Shown here one piece after another: positions 6,887-14,293 of a stretch of 29,566 bases of DNA. The notes below the pieces were generated by a model, which ran no database searches, was not told the DNA's origin, and was given only the letters and a program-made list of their open reading frames with translations. The stretch comes from JACCTH01 sp050741915 (lineage in GTDB: Bacteria > Actinomycetota > Acidimicrobiia > Spongiisociales > ZC4RG35). How positions within the stretch are numbered: the stretch's first letter is position 1; each line of letters begins with the position of its first letter. Position numbers and translations under genes: made by a program. The stretch covers positions 1 through 29,566 of the forward strand of contig JBOGEX010000026.1 in the NCBI GenBank assembly GCA_050741915.1, given 5' to 3'.

Positions 6887-7473
6887 AACGCCGCCAAGGT
6901 GCGGGTCACCCTTCGCAGAAAGGCTTGGCGTCGCTCGGGGGTGGATCTATCCAGGCCGTACATTCCGAGCCAGATAGAGCGGGCGGAGCGGTTGCAAACC
7001 AGTCGCAGGGTGCGTACCAAGGTGCGGCGCCCGGCGTCAGTAATAAGTTTCGTATACCACCAGGACGACCCGTAGGTAGTAACGCCGACAATACGTCTCA
7101 CTCGTTGCAGGTTGGGTTGTACCTTGTGACTGGCCGGGTCGAACACGAAGGCCACTCCTGGAACCAGGACCCGCTCCAGCCAGCCCTTCAAGATTGCCGG
7201 AAGCCCGAACCACCAGGTCGGATATACAAACACCAGTCCTTCTGCTCGGGTCACGGCCTGGGCGTAATGCTCCACTTGGCTGGAGAGGATCGGCTGGGGG
7301 CCGTGGTAGGCGAGCCGCTCGGGTCCGGTCATACGCGGATCGAACCCGTCGTCGTACAGGTTGATCGATTCGACTATGTGCCCGGCATCGGCAAGCGCTT
7401 TCACCGCGGTCTCGAACAATGTCCGGTTGAAGCTGTCGAAGCGCGGGTGGGCGTGGACCACCAGGACCTGCAT
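6883..7473 (-). CDS. NAD(P)H dehydrogenase (quinone)-type flavoprotein, copy 1
   Basis: 196 residues starting at ATG 7473 (MQVLVVHAHPRFDSF). The frame stays open 57 codons further upstream, but that part is not homologous and overlaps the divergent gene, so I exclude it. The flavodoxin-like signatures are AHPRFDSF near the start, VYPTWWFGLPAILKGWLERV mid-way and GVTTYGSSWWYTK before the last third. The C-terminal phrase GMYGLDRST matches ACYSMDRAT of the following paralogue, confirming a duplicated pair. It is the first gene of the minus-strand group that continues into the RraA-like and flavin reductase genes. The creatininase-family gene starts 57 bp away on the other strand, leaving room for a compact divergent promoter. 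Confidence 0.9.
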   Translation of the reverse strand: MQVLVVHAHPRFDSFNRTLFETAVKALADAGHIVESINLYDDGFDPRMTGPERLAYHGPQPILSSQVEHYAQAVTRAEGLVFVYPTWWFGLPAILKGWLERVLVPGVAFVFDPASHKVQPNLQRVRRIVGVTTYGSSWWYTKLITDAGRRTLVRTLRLVCNRSARSIWLGMYGLDRSTPERRQAFLRRVTRTLAAL

Positions 7474-7530
7474 CGCCTCGATCGTAGAGGGCGACGTCAG
7501 CACCCAGTGGGCTGCCAGTACCATCATGGA

Positions 7531-8310
7531 GTGTCGGTCCGGCGTCGCCTCTCTGAGCTCCGCTCTCCGCAAATCGGGGAGCTGATCACGTCGGACTCGG
7601 TGCTGGTCCAACCAGTCGGGTCGATCGAGCAGCACGGCGCCCACTTGCCCTTCGAGACCGATCTCGTTGTTGCCGCCACTGCCGCCGAGGCCGTTGTGGA
7701 CGAGCGAGGCGATGAGCTTGACCTCTGGTTACTCCCGCCACTGGTCTATACCAAGTCGAACGAGCACTCGTGGGCACCGGGCACGATCTGGTTATCGCCT
7801 ACGACTTTGCTGGCGGTACTCGACGATTTGGGGCGTTCGCTCACCAAGCTCTCGTCCGACCGCCTGGCCTTCGTCAACGGCCACGGCGGCAACACCACCT
7901 TGTTGAACGTCGCCTGCCGAGAGCTCCGTTTGAACCACAAGCTGATGACCTTCCTGCTTCATCCGCAAGTGCCCGCCGATCACGGCGGGTCGTCGCCGGC
8001 ATCAGAATTGGGAATGGGGATCCACGGTGGGCTGGAGGAGACATCGGTGCTTCTTCACCTTCGCCCCGAACTCGTCGACATGTCGAAGGCGGAGCGACAC
8101 GTACCGGAGGCTCTGGCCGCCAACCGTCATGTCCGCTTTGGAGGCGATGTCTCCTTCGGCTGGTCCTCCGCAGACTTCGGGCCGAGCGGAGTGATCGGCG
8201 ATCCCACCGCGGCCACCGCCGAACGCGGCAAGTTGCTCTTCGATGGAGCCGTCAAGGGCCTTGGTGCGGCGCTGGCCGAGATAGCCCGTTTCGAGTTTCC
8301 TCGCGTCTGA
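7531..8310 (+). CDS. Creatininase-family amidohydrolase
   Basis: 259 residues from GTG 7531; the frame is open far upstream, but the family begins here (VSVRRRLSEL). Metal-site motifs are clear: PVGSIEQHGAHLP..TD gives E33, H35 and D44, matching creatininase E34/H36/D45. NEHSWAPGTI, VNGHGGN (H118) and HGGLEETS follow. True creatinine amidohydrolase has NGHYEN with a metal-binding Glu (E122). This protein has NGHGGN, as in MftE, ArfB and many uncharacterised members, so creatinine is not implied. The family hydrolyses cyclic amides, formamides or peptides in the cytoplasm. It converges on the ABC ATPase gene with a 3-bp gap. The ribosome-binding site is weak. Family is firm; substrate open, though the neighbouring CodA-like deaminase and importer suggest an N-containing compound. 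Confidence 0.88.
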   Translation: MSVRRRLSELRSPQIGELITSDSVLVQPVGSIEQHGAHLPFETDLVVAATAAEAVVDERGDELDLWLLPPLVYTKSNEHSWAPGTIWLSPTTLLAVLDDLGRSLTKLSSDRLAFVNGHGGNTTLLNVACRELRLNHKLMTFLLHPQVPADHGGSSPASELGMGIHGGLEETSVLLHLRPELVDMSKAERHVPEALAANRHVRFGGDVSFGWSSADFGPSGVIGDPTAATAERGKLLFDGAVKGLGAALAEIARFEFPRV

Positions 8311-8313
8311 GCA

Positions 8314-9114
8314 TCAGCCGTCCGTCGGCCGGACCGCACCGAAGGCCCCCCGCAGGGCAGCCGATACTGCTCCGGTCAATTCCGCGAAGCTGGGTTCGAA
8401 TCGCAGTTCATGTGGGCGCGGATACCCGAACGGGATCTCAAAGTCGCCGACTATATGCCCGGGACGCTCCGACATCACCAACACTCGAGTGGATAGGAAA
8501 ACCGCCTCATAGATCGAGTGGGTAATGAATAACGCAGCAAAGCGCTCCCGCATAAAAAGTTCGAGGGTCTCGTCGTTGAGCCTTTCTCGGTTTATCTCGT
8601 CGAGCGCGCCGAACGGCTCGTCGAACAGGAATACGGGTGGCTTCAGGGTCAGTGCGCGCGCCAATGACACCCGCATCTTCATTCCACCCGATAGGGCCTT
8701 GGGGTAATGCGATTCGAAGCCCTCGAGACCTACCTTGGCAATCGCCTCGGCTGCCAATCGTCGCCGGTCTGGCTTATCGATGCCATGGAGTTCGGCCAGC
8801 AGTTCCACGTTCTTCTGAACGGTCCGCCAGGGCATCAGGGTGGCGTCCTGGAAGACGTAGCCGACGTTGTGGGTGTTCGACACCACCGAACCCCTGCTCT
8901 GCCGGTCGAGCCCCGAGGCGATTCGGAGCAGCGTCGACTTCCCACAACCCGATGGGCCGACCACTGTCACGAAGTTCCCGCCCTCAAGAGAGAAAGTCAC
9001 ATCCTCCAGCGCATGGGTGCCGTCAGGGAACACTTTTGAGACGTGGCTAAAGGAAAGTGCAATTTTCCTGTCGGGAGCGGGGCGGTGCGCCGTGTCGGTG
9101 TTGTTGCCGCCCAT
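8314..9114 (-). CDS. ABC transporter ATP-binding protein (SsuB/TauB/NrtD-ThiZ type)
   Basis: 266 residues with every ATPase motif intact: Walker A GPSGCGKST (53-61), Q-loop FQDATLMPW (Gln89), signature LSGGMKMR (141-148), Walker B VFLFDEP (Glu166) and switch His199 in ITHS. The overall pattern (HALEDVTFSLEGG, LMPWRTVQKNV) is that of the nitrate/sulfonate/taurine/thiamine-pyrimidine importer class. The only permease genes in the window are the two of the same class at 12046 and 14294, so it should energise that transporter although it is on the opposite strand and separated by the deaminase and hydrolase genes. It sits 40 bp downstream of the deaminase gene in what is probably one transcript. 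Confidence 0.95.
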   Translation of the reverse strand: MGGNNTDTAHRPAPDRKIALSFSHVSKVFPDGTHALEDVTFSLEGGNFVTVVGPSGCGKSTLLRIASGLDRQSRGSVVSNTHNVGYVFQDATLMPWRTVQKNVELLAELHGIDKPDRRRLAAEAIAKVGLEGFESHYPKALSGGMKMRVSLARALTLKPPVFLFDEPFGALDEINRERLNDETLELFMRERFAALFITHSIYEAVFLSTRVLVMSERPGHIVGDFEIPFGYPRPHELRFEPSFAELTGAVSAALRGAFGAVRPTDG

Positions 9115-9154
9115 TGCCGAGGCAGGTTACCGAGAGCGGCCTGACTGGAGCTTC

Positions 9155-10381
9155 CTAGCTGGACGGAAGGATCCACTCCGAGACTTCGGTGCGGGCAACC
9201 AACTCGCCCTTCCTGAAGACCAGCCGTTCGATGCTCCCCGCGGCTAGGGCCTCCCGGAGCGATCCCGCCCGCACCGCCAGCAGGTCGGCCGGCGATCCGA
9301 CCATCACACTGTTGGGCGGAAGTCCCATTGCTTGGCGAGCCGCCCCACTGACCGCCCAATACGCCTCGTCGGGCGAAAGATGGCCCGCCATCACCAGCAA
9401 GGCGGCAACTTCTAGGGGGTCTCGCCGCCCCAAGATGTTGAACGGGTCCTCAACGTTGTCGGTGCCCGCCGCCAGGTTGGCTCCGGCCTCGAGCAGCGGC
9501 CGCAAAGCCGTCAGGCCCCGCGGGGCACCGACGGGACGGTCCCGAGCCTGAAGGTAGAGGTTCGTAAATGGGTTGGCGATAACTGAGATTCCTGCCGCCG
9601 CAACCTCTTCAGCGACCTCGCGCTGCACGTCAGGCCCTTGCATTCCCAGGCTCACGCAATGTCCGGCGGTGGCTCCGTAGCGGAATCTGGTTTCGCGCAC
9701 GATGCGGGCATAGTCGCGCAAAACTAAGACAGAGCTGTCAAGGGTCTCGTCGATGTGAAGATCGACCGGCCGAGCAAACGTCGCCGCTTCCTCAAGGCAG
9801 AACCGGAGGCAGGCCACCGGATCGGCGTCCTGATAGGGCGCCCCGCCGACCGCATCGATACCCATATGGAGGGCTTCGCGCAAGACTGCCCGGTTGCCCG
9901 CCCCGGCCGCGCCCGTGGTCGGGGTCGAAACCAGCCCACAGACTTGGATGTCGATCATGGGAGCTAGCTCGGCGCGGACAGATAGAAGGGCCTCGACTGC
10001 CTTCACTCCGACGCCCTCGGCGACGTCTACGTGGCTACGCACTGCGGTGTATCCCCGGGTCAGACCGGCCAACGCTGCCCGCCGGGCTCGACCCGCGATC
10101 TCTTCAACCGACATATTCGGGTAGTGCCGTTGCCAGACTTCGATCGCCCCTAGGAGGTGGCCCGCAGGGTTCTGTACTTGATCGGCGCTGAAGGCTTTGT
10201 CCAGGTGAGCATGCGGATCGGCCGCAGCTGCCAACAACAAGTACCCGTCGAGGTCATGGCTCGGCTCGGTCGGTACGGGACGACTGGCATGGGCCTGGTC
10301 GATGGCGGTGATCACGCCGTCACTAATCGTGATATCGAAGCGGTGGCCATCAACCACAGTGGCATTACGCAGGTGGGTCAT
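9155..10381 (-). CDS. Cytosine deaminase-like amidohydrolase (CodA family)
   Basis: 408 residues colinear with E. coli CodA. Metal and catalytic residues are recognisable: PHAHLDK (first HxH), a later His and the catalytic Glu in LHIDE, AGHC (His) and GTDNVEDP (Asp). ANPFTNLYLQAR and the helical phrase LGRRDPLEVA also follow CodA. Two recognition regions differ: CodA FPQEG (with the cytosine-contacting Gln) reads LVSTPTTG, and HDDV reads TDNV. The substrate may therefore be another cyclic amide, imine or aminated heterocycle. Its start overlaps the end of the CocE-like gene by 4 nt, and the importer ATPase follows, so deamination or hydrolysis of an imported compound is likely. Cytoplasmic, no signal peptide. 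Confidence 0.88.
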   Translation of the reverse strand: MTHLRNATVVDGHRFDITISDGVITAIDQAHASRPVPTEPSHDLDGYLLLAAAADPHAHLDKAFSADQVQNPAGHLLGAIEVWQRHYPNMSVEEIAGRARRAALAGLTRGYTAVRSHVDVAEGVGVKAVEALLSVRAELAPMIDIQVCGLVSTPTTGAAGAGNRAVLREALHMGIDAVGGAPYQDADPVACLRFCLEEAATFARPVDLHIDETLDSSVLVLRDYARIVRETRFRYGATAGHCVSLGMQGPDVQREVAEEVAAAGISVIANPFTNLYLQARDRPVGAPRGLTALRPLLEAGANLAAGTDNVEDPFNILGRRDPLEVAALLVMAGHLSPDEAYWAVSGAARQAMGLPPNSVMVGSPADLLAVRAGSLREALAAGSIERLVFRKGELVARTEVSEWILPSS

Positions 10382-11931
10382 GACACGTCGTCGACTGGCA
10401 GTTTCAGATGAGCCTCGAGCACTTCTATGGTCGCCACACGGCAGTCAGATTCCCGGAACTGGCTGAAAGGAACCGTGTCGGTCTGGGGGTTGCGGTCGAA
10501 TTGCGGGAAGCGGCTGGCCGAAATGTCCATACGCAGGCGGTGACCCGCCGGGATCGTCCAGGCCAATGGTCGAAGCGCGAACTCGAATCGGCGGATCCCG
10601 TCATCAGCGTCGGCACCTCCTCGGCGGGCACTGCCAGAGAGCCGGAGCGCGCCCCCATCCGGCCTCACCCACACCAGCGAGGCCATCAGGTCGTGGGTAG
10701 GTGAATCGCTTCGCGTCGATGCTGCGAAGGTTGGTGATCCAATGATCGTCAAAGACTGCGGGAGCTCCTGACTCGTGTAGGAAAGGACATCGCGGCGATC
10801 CTCGGCAGGTCCTTGGTCCTCTAACGGCATGGGCGTACCCGGGTACGGCACAAGCGGTTGTGACACGAGGACGTCGCTGGGACCTGGATCCCCGTCACCC
10901 TGGATCAAGCGCCCGTCGCCGTGGCGCGAATTGGCATTCCCGGCGCTGGTACAGGTGTAGTTCCGAATCGAATGTCCGGGTGGCCATCCTGGGCTGCTTC
11001 GCCAACCCCCTCCGACTACGTAATAGGTCACGGAGTCCACCGGATGGTCTTGTCCGTCTTTCAACACTCGATCGAAGAAGCCCACCAGCGCATGTGCTAC
11101 CCGACCGGGTCCAGCCTCACTTCCCAACTCGATGTCCCCGGCCCGGGTTCCCCAGGGCATGTGCGTCCAAGGTCCGCAAACGGCTTCGGGGTTTAGTTGA
11201 GACATGAGCCGAGCCGTGCCGGACGAAAAGTCGTCGAAATACCCCAATACCGTAAAGGCGGGCACGTTGATCGCTTCCAGTTCAGGACGGCGGGCCGCCC
11301 AATACGAGTCGTTGGCGGGATGATCGAGCCATTCCCGAAACCAAACCGGCGGCTCGTTGCCCAGTGCAGCCGCGATCGGCAGAGCGTCAAGGTCGAATGG
11401 CACCGGTCCTGTGCCCAGCTCCTGGCCTGCCAGTTGGGCCGCCCAAAAGGCAGCGAAGGGCCAACGTAGACATCCGCCCTCGTAGGTCCAACCTTCGAAT
11501 GGATCCGGGCTGCACATCATGGGAGCGATGGCCTGAAGGCTGGGGGGCCGTTCGGCGGCGATGAAGAGTTGGGCGAGCCCCTGATAGGAAAAGCCGTAGG
11601 TCGCCACCTGGCCGTTGCTGAAGTCGAGCTGGGCCGCCCACTCAACGGTGGCCGCTCCATCGGCTGCCTCCTGAACGAAGGGCATGAAGCGTCCTTGTGA
11701 TTCACCTCGACCCCTTACGTCCTGGACCACGACCGCATAACCGCGGCGGGCCAACCAGACAGGATGGGGCAAAACCGGAGTCGAGGCCACCGATCGGCCA
11801 TACGGCAGTCGTTGCAGAAGCACCGGCCATCGTCGCCCACCATCGGGAACCCACGCATCAGCCACCAATACGGCACCGTCAGGCATCGTGGCCCTTAAGC
11901 CGGTGACTCGTCGTATCGAGTTCGTGAGCAA
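10378..11931 (-). CDS. CocE/NonD family alpha/beta hydrolase (X-Pro dipeptidyl-peptidase-like)
   Basis: About 517 residues. The first domain has RLPYGR, VVVQDVRGRGESQG and the nucleophile elbow YGFSYQG (Ser about 115 from this start; cocaine esterase uses Ser117). The acid is in LGYFDDF and the catalytic His in GPWTHMPWG. The C-terminal jelly-roll ends with PAGHRLRMDISASRFPQFDRN, typical of CocE. Substrates in the family include esters, acylated side chains and proline peptides. I start at TTG 11931, which has AGGAG about 10 nt upstream and precedes the conserved part. A GTG at 12030 would add 33 unconserved residues with no ribosome-binding site and leave only 15 bp to the divergent permease. 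It overlaps the deaminase gene by 4 nt, so the pair may process the imported solute sequentially. Confidence 0.88.
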   Translation of the reverse strand: MLTNSIRRVTGLRATMPDGAVLVADAWVPDGGRRWPVLLQRLPYGRSVASTPVLPHPVWLARRGYAVVVQDVRGRGESQGRFMPFVQEAADGAATVEWAAQLDFSNGQVATYGFSYQGLAQLFIAAERPPSLQAIAPMMCSPDPFEGWTYEGGCLRWPFAAFWAAQLAGQELGTGPVPFDLDALPIAAALGNEPPVWFREWLDHPANDSYWAARRPELEAINVPAFTVLGYFDDFSSGTARLMSQLNPEAVCGPWTHMPWGTRAGDIELGSEAGPGRVAHALVGFFDRVLKDGQDHPVDSVTYYVVGGGWRSSPGWPPGHSIRNYTCTSAGNANSRHGDGRLIQGDGDPGPSDVLVSQPLVPYPGTPMPLEDQGPAEDRRDVLSYTSQELPQSLTIIGSPTFAASTRSDSPTHDLMASLVWVRPDGGALRLSGSARRGGADADDGIRRFEFALRPLAWTIPAGHRLRMDISASRFPQFDRNPQTDTVPFSQFRESDCRVATIEVLEAHLKLPVDDVS

Positions 11932-12045
11932 AGTGTCGAGATCTCCTGGCGTGGCGGCGGTACTGGGGCCGGCCCGCCGATACCATACGCGGCCCGGGCA
12001 AGGATCTCGTCGCGTGATTGCCACAACCACATTTGGCGGCAGGCT

Positions 12046-13017
12046 ATGAGCACCATCCTCCCGACGCGCTCGGGTGGACCCGAAATTGCTCCGGAGGCGA
12101 CGCCCGACTCTCCGACGCTGACCCCTGAAGCGAACCGGACCAGGAGACGGCTCGCTCAGGCCGTCGCTTTCCTCACTCCTCCAGCCCTCGTGGCTATAGC
12201 GGCCGTAGGGCTTTGGTATTTGCTGACGTACCTCGTTCTCACAGGGAGCCAGCGTTTACTGCTACCTCCAGCGCATGAAGTGGTACGCGACGGACTGCTC
12301 ACCTGGAAGTTTTTGTCGGTAATCCTCGGCGGTCTCTGGTCGACAACTCAGGTCACCCTATTCGGGCTTGGCCTGGCGATTGTGCTTGGTACGGGCCTGG
12401 CGACTTTGATGAGTCAGGCTCGATGGCTGGAGCGAACCATCTTCCCCTACGCGGTCATGGTGCAGGCTGTCCCAATAGTCGCCATCGTCCCCCTCCTCAG
12501 CCTCTGGTTTGGTCGCAACTATGCGAGCCGGGTGGTGGTGACCGTGATTATCTCGCTCTTCCCGATCATCACCAACACCCTTTTTGGCCTGAGGTCGGTC
12601 GATCGGAGCCAGCACGACCTCTTCACCTTGCATGGAGCCGGACGGTGGACGCGATTGCGCAAGCTCCAATTCCCATCGGCGATGCCCGCCATTTTTACAG
12701 GTCTTCGGATCGCTGCCGGTCTGGCGGTGATCGGAGCCATCGTCGGCGACTTCTTCTTCCGACAGGGCAACCCTGGTATTGGGCGGCTGCTGAGCACATA
12801 TCAGCTTCGACTTCAAGCCGATCAGATGATCGTCGCCATATTCTTTTCGTCCTTGCTCGGCCTGGCTCTCTTTACATTTGTTGGGTCGGCAGGTCACCGG
12901 GCCACGCGCACCTGGCACCAATCGACTCGGTCCCCCGTGGGTGGGGAGGATCCTCTTGATCGAAAGAAAGGGCCACGACAGAATTCCGCCGATCAGCGGC
13001 GGATCACAGGGAGGTAA
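12046..13017 (+). CDS. ABC transporter permease 1 (SsuC/ThiX-like)
   Basis: 323 residues of the BPD-type inner-membrane permease family. Hydrophobic spans start at about residue 45 (LVAIAAVGLWYLLTYLV) and give roughly six helices, including IVAIVPLLSLWFG and VVVTVIISLFPIITNTLFG. The cytoplasmic EAA loop (HDLFTLHGAGRWTRLRKLQFP) contacts the ATPase. A hydrophilic N-terminal stretch of about 40 residues and a charged tail of about 40 residues extend beyond the family core. It is closely related to permease 2 at 14294. The start codon is ATG. Its stop codon lies inside the Shine-Dalgarno region of the binding-protein gene 8 bp downstream, so the two are coupled. Diverges from the CocE-like gene. 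Confidence 0.93.
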   Translation: MSTILPTRSGGPEIAPEATPDSPTLTPEANRTRRRLAQAVAFLTPPALVAIAAVGLWYLLTYLVLTGSQRLLLPPAHEVVRDGLLTWKFLSVILGGLWSTTQVTLFGLGLAIVLGTGLATLMSQARWLERTIFPYAVMVQAVPIVAIVPLLSLWFGRNYASRVVVTVIISLFPIITNTLFGLRSVDRSQHDLFTLHGAGRWTRLRKLQFPSAMPAIFTGLRIAAGLAVIGAIVGDFFFRQGNPGIGRLLSTYQLRLQADQMIVAIFFSSLLGLALFTFVGSAGHRATRTWHQSTRSPVGGEDPLDRKKGPRQNSADQRRITGR

Positions 13018-13025
13018 CGAAAACA

Positions 13026-14237
13026 ATGAAACGCTCATGGAGCAGCACGCTCGTGCTGAGTGCGGTGTACATGCTTGTGTTGGCGGCCTGCGCCACCACC
13101 TCAGCGACCACTACCGCCCCACCGACCACCGCAGCGCCCGCCACCACCGCGGCGCCCGCCACCACTTCGGGGCCAGCAACCACCTCGGGGCCAGCAACCA
13201 CTGTCGCCCCTGAAGGATCTTTGGTTGGGGTCTGCCCGGATCCTTTGGTGGTGCAAACCGACTGGTTCGTCGAGCCTGAACACGGCTACACCTACCAGAT
13301 GATCGGAGCCGATGGCGACTTCGATGCAGCCAACGGGGTCTACTCCGGACCGGTGGGCGAAACGGGAGTCACGCTGGAGATCAGACAGGGGGGACCGTTC
13401 ATCGACTTTGCCTCACCGATTGCCCAGATGTACCAGGACGACGACATTTTCATGGGATACGCCGATACTGCCGACGTCACGGCCAACTTCGGCAACCTGC
13501 CGGCGGTGCACGTATTTGCACCGCTTGATATCGGGCCCCAGATCCTCATGTGGGATCCCGCCGTCAACCAGTTTGAGAGCTTCGAGGACATCAGAGATTC
13601 TGGTGTCCCGGTCCTCTATTTCGAAGGCGGCAAGTACATGGACTTTCTCCTGAGCGAGGGACTTCTTGACCCCGCTCAAATAGATGCCTCTTACGACGGA
13701 TCGCCCACCCGTTTTGTCACCGAAGTAGTAGTTCAACAAGGGTTCGCGACCAACGAGCCCTACCGCTACGCGAACGACATCCAAGAGTGGCTAAAGCCGG
13801 TCGACTTCATTCTCACCCACGACTCGGGGTTCGAGATCTACCAGTCGGCCATGTCAGTGAAGCTCGACGGGCTCGAAACCAGCCGAGACTGCCTCGCGGG
13901 CGTGGTGCCCCTTATGCAGCAGGCATTGGTGGACTATGTGACCGACCCCGTTCCGATCAACACCAGGATGGTCGAGATGGTGACTGAGATGGCCACCTTC
14001 TGGACGTTATCTGAGGGGGGCACGGCCGACGCCGTGGCTCAGATGCTGGGCCTCGACATGGTGTCCAATGTTGACAACGACACGATCGGTGACATGGACT
14101 CGGCCCGGATCCAAGCTCTCATCGACAAGATCAACCCGATCTTCCTGGAGCAGGGACTTGAGGGCTACGTGGAAGGTCTCACAGCCGACCAAATTGCCAC
14201 CAATGAGTTCCTCGATCAAACCATCGGCTTGCCCTAG
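13026..14237 (+). CDS. ABC transporter substrate-binding lipoprotein (NMT1/THI5-like)
   Basis: 403 residues. A type II signal peptide (MKRSW..., hydrophobic core, lipobox LAAC with Cys22) predicts a membrane-anchored lipoprotein. A Thr/Ala/Pro linker with four six-residue repeats follows to about residue 62. The mature part begins VVQTDWFVEPEHGYTYQM, resembling the W-x-x-x-P-x-H-x-x-x-Y opening of NMT1/THI5-type pyrimidine and related binding proteins. Later parts such as GYADTADV, FAPLDIGPQ and VPVLYFEGGKY fit the two-lobed fold. AGGGAGGT at 13008-13015 is a strong ribosome-binding site. It is flanked by two permease genes and followed by a perfect stem-loop. The ligand is not evident. Thiamine pyrimidines, riboflavin-like or nitrate/sulfonate-type solutes are family precedents; a pyrimidine-like ligand would fit the CodA-like neighbour. 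Confidence 0.9.
   Translation: MKRSWSSTLVLSAVYMLVLAACATTSATTTAPPTTAAPATTAAPATTSGPATTSGPATTVAPEGSLVGVCPDPLVVQTDWFVEPEHGYTYQMIGADGDFDAANGVYSGPVGETGVTLEIRQGGPFIDFASPIAQMYQDDDIFMGYADTADVTANFGNLPAVHVFAPLDIGPQILMWDPAVNQFESFEDIRDSGVPVLYFEGGKYMDFLLSEGLLDPAQIDASYDGSPTRFVTEVVVQQGFATNEPYRYANDIQEWLKPVDFILTHDSGFEIYQSAMSVKLDGLETSRDCLAGVVPLMQQALVDYVTDPVPINTRMVEMVTEMATFWTLSEGGTADAVAQMLGLDMVSNVDNDTIGDMDSARIQALIDKINPIFLEQGLEGYVEGLTADQIATNEFLDQTIGLP
13131..13202 (+). repeat. Four 18-bp tandem repeats in the lipoprotein linker
   Basis: Four in-frame 18-bp units encode AAPATT, AAPATT, SGPATT and SGPATT. Units 1-2 (13131-13166) and units 3-4 (13167-13202) are each nearly identical in DNA, whereas the two pairs use different codons for the shared PATT. 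That pattern suggests two separate local duplications. The peptide is a flexible, probably unstructured spacer between the lipidated Cys22 and the ligand-binding domain. Confidence 0.85.
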
Positions 14238-14249
14238 CCGACCTTCCTT

Positions 14250-14278
14250 GGAGACCCCGAGGCGGGCTCGGGGTCTCC
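14250..14278 (+). terminator. Perfect 12-bp stem-loop between binding-protein and permease 2 genes
   Basis: GGAGACCCCGAG is followed by the loop GCGGG and the exact complement CTCGGGGTCTCC, a 12-bp GC-rich stem beginning 13 nt after the binding-protein stop codon. No U-tract follows, so it is not a canonical intrinsic terminator. It more likely acts as a partial attenuator or as a 3' stabiliser that raises binding-protein mRNA relative to permease 2, as described for intergenic hairpins in other importer operons. The structure is certain from sequence; the role is inferred. Confidence 0.7.
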
Positions 14279-14293
14279 ATCGGGATCTGACCA

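Noticed and set aside
6925..7530. Long plus-strand frame upstream of the creatininase-family gene
   Set aside because: It runs antisense to the NQO-type gene and encodes no recognisable domain; homology begins at about 7531.
11966..11975. Perfect 10-bp palindrome GGGCCGGCCC between the CocE-like and permease genes
   Set aside because: All-GC palindromes of this length occur often by chance here, and no partner site or nearby regulator supports an operator.
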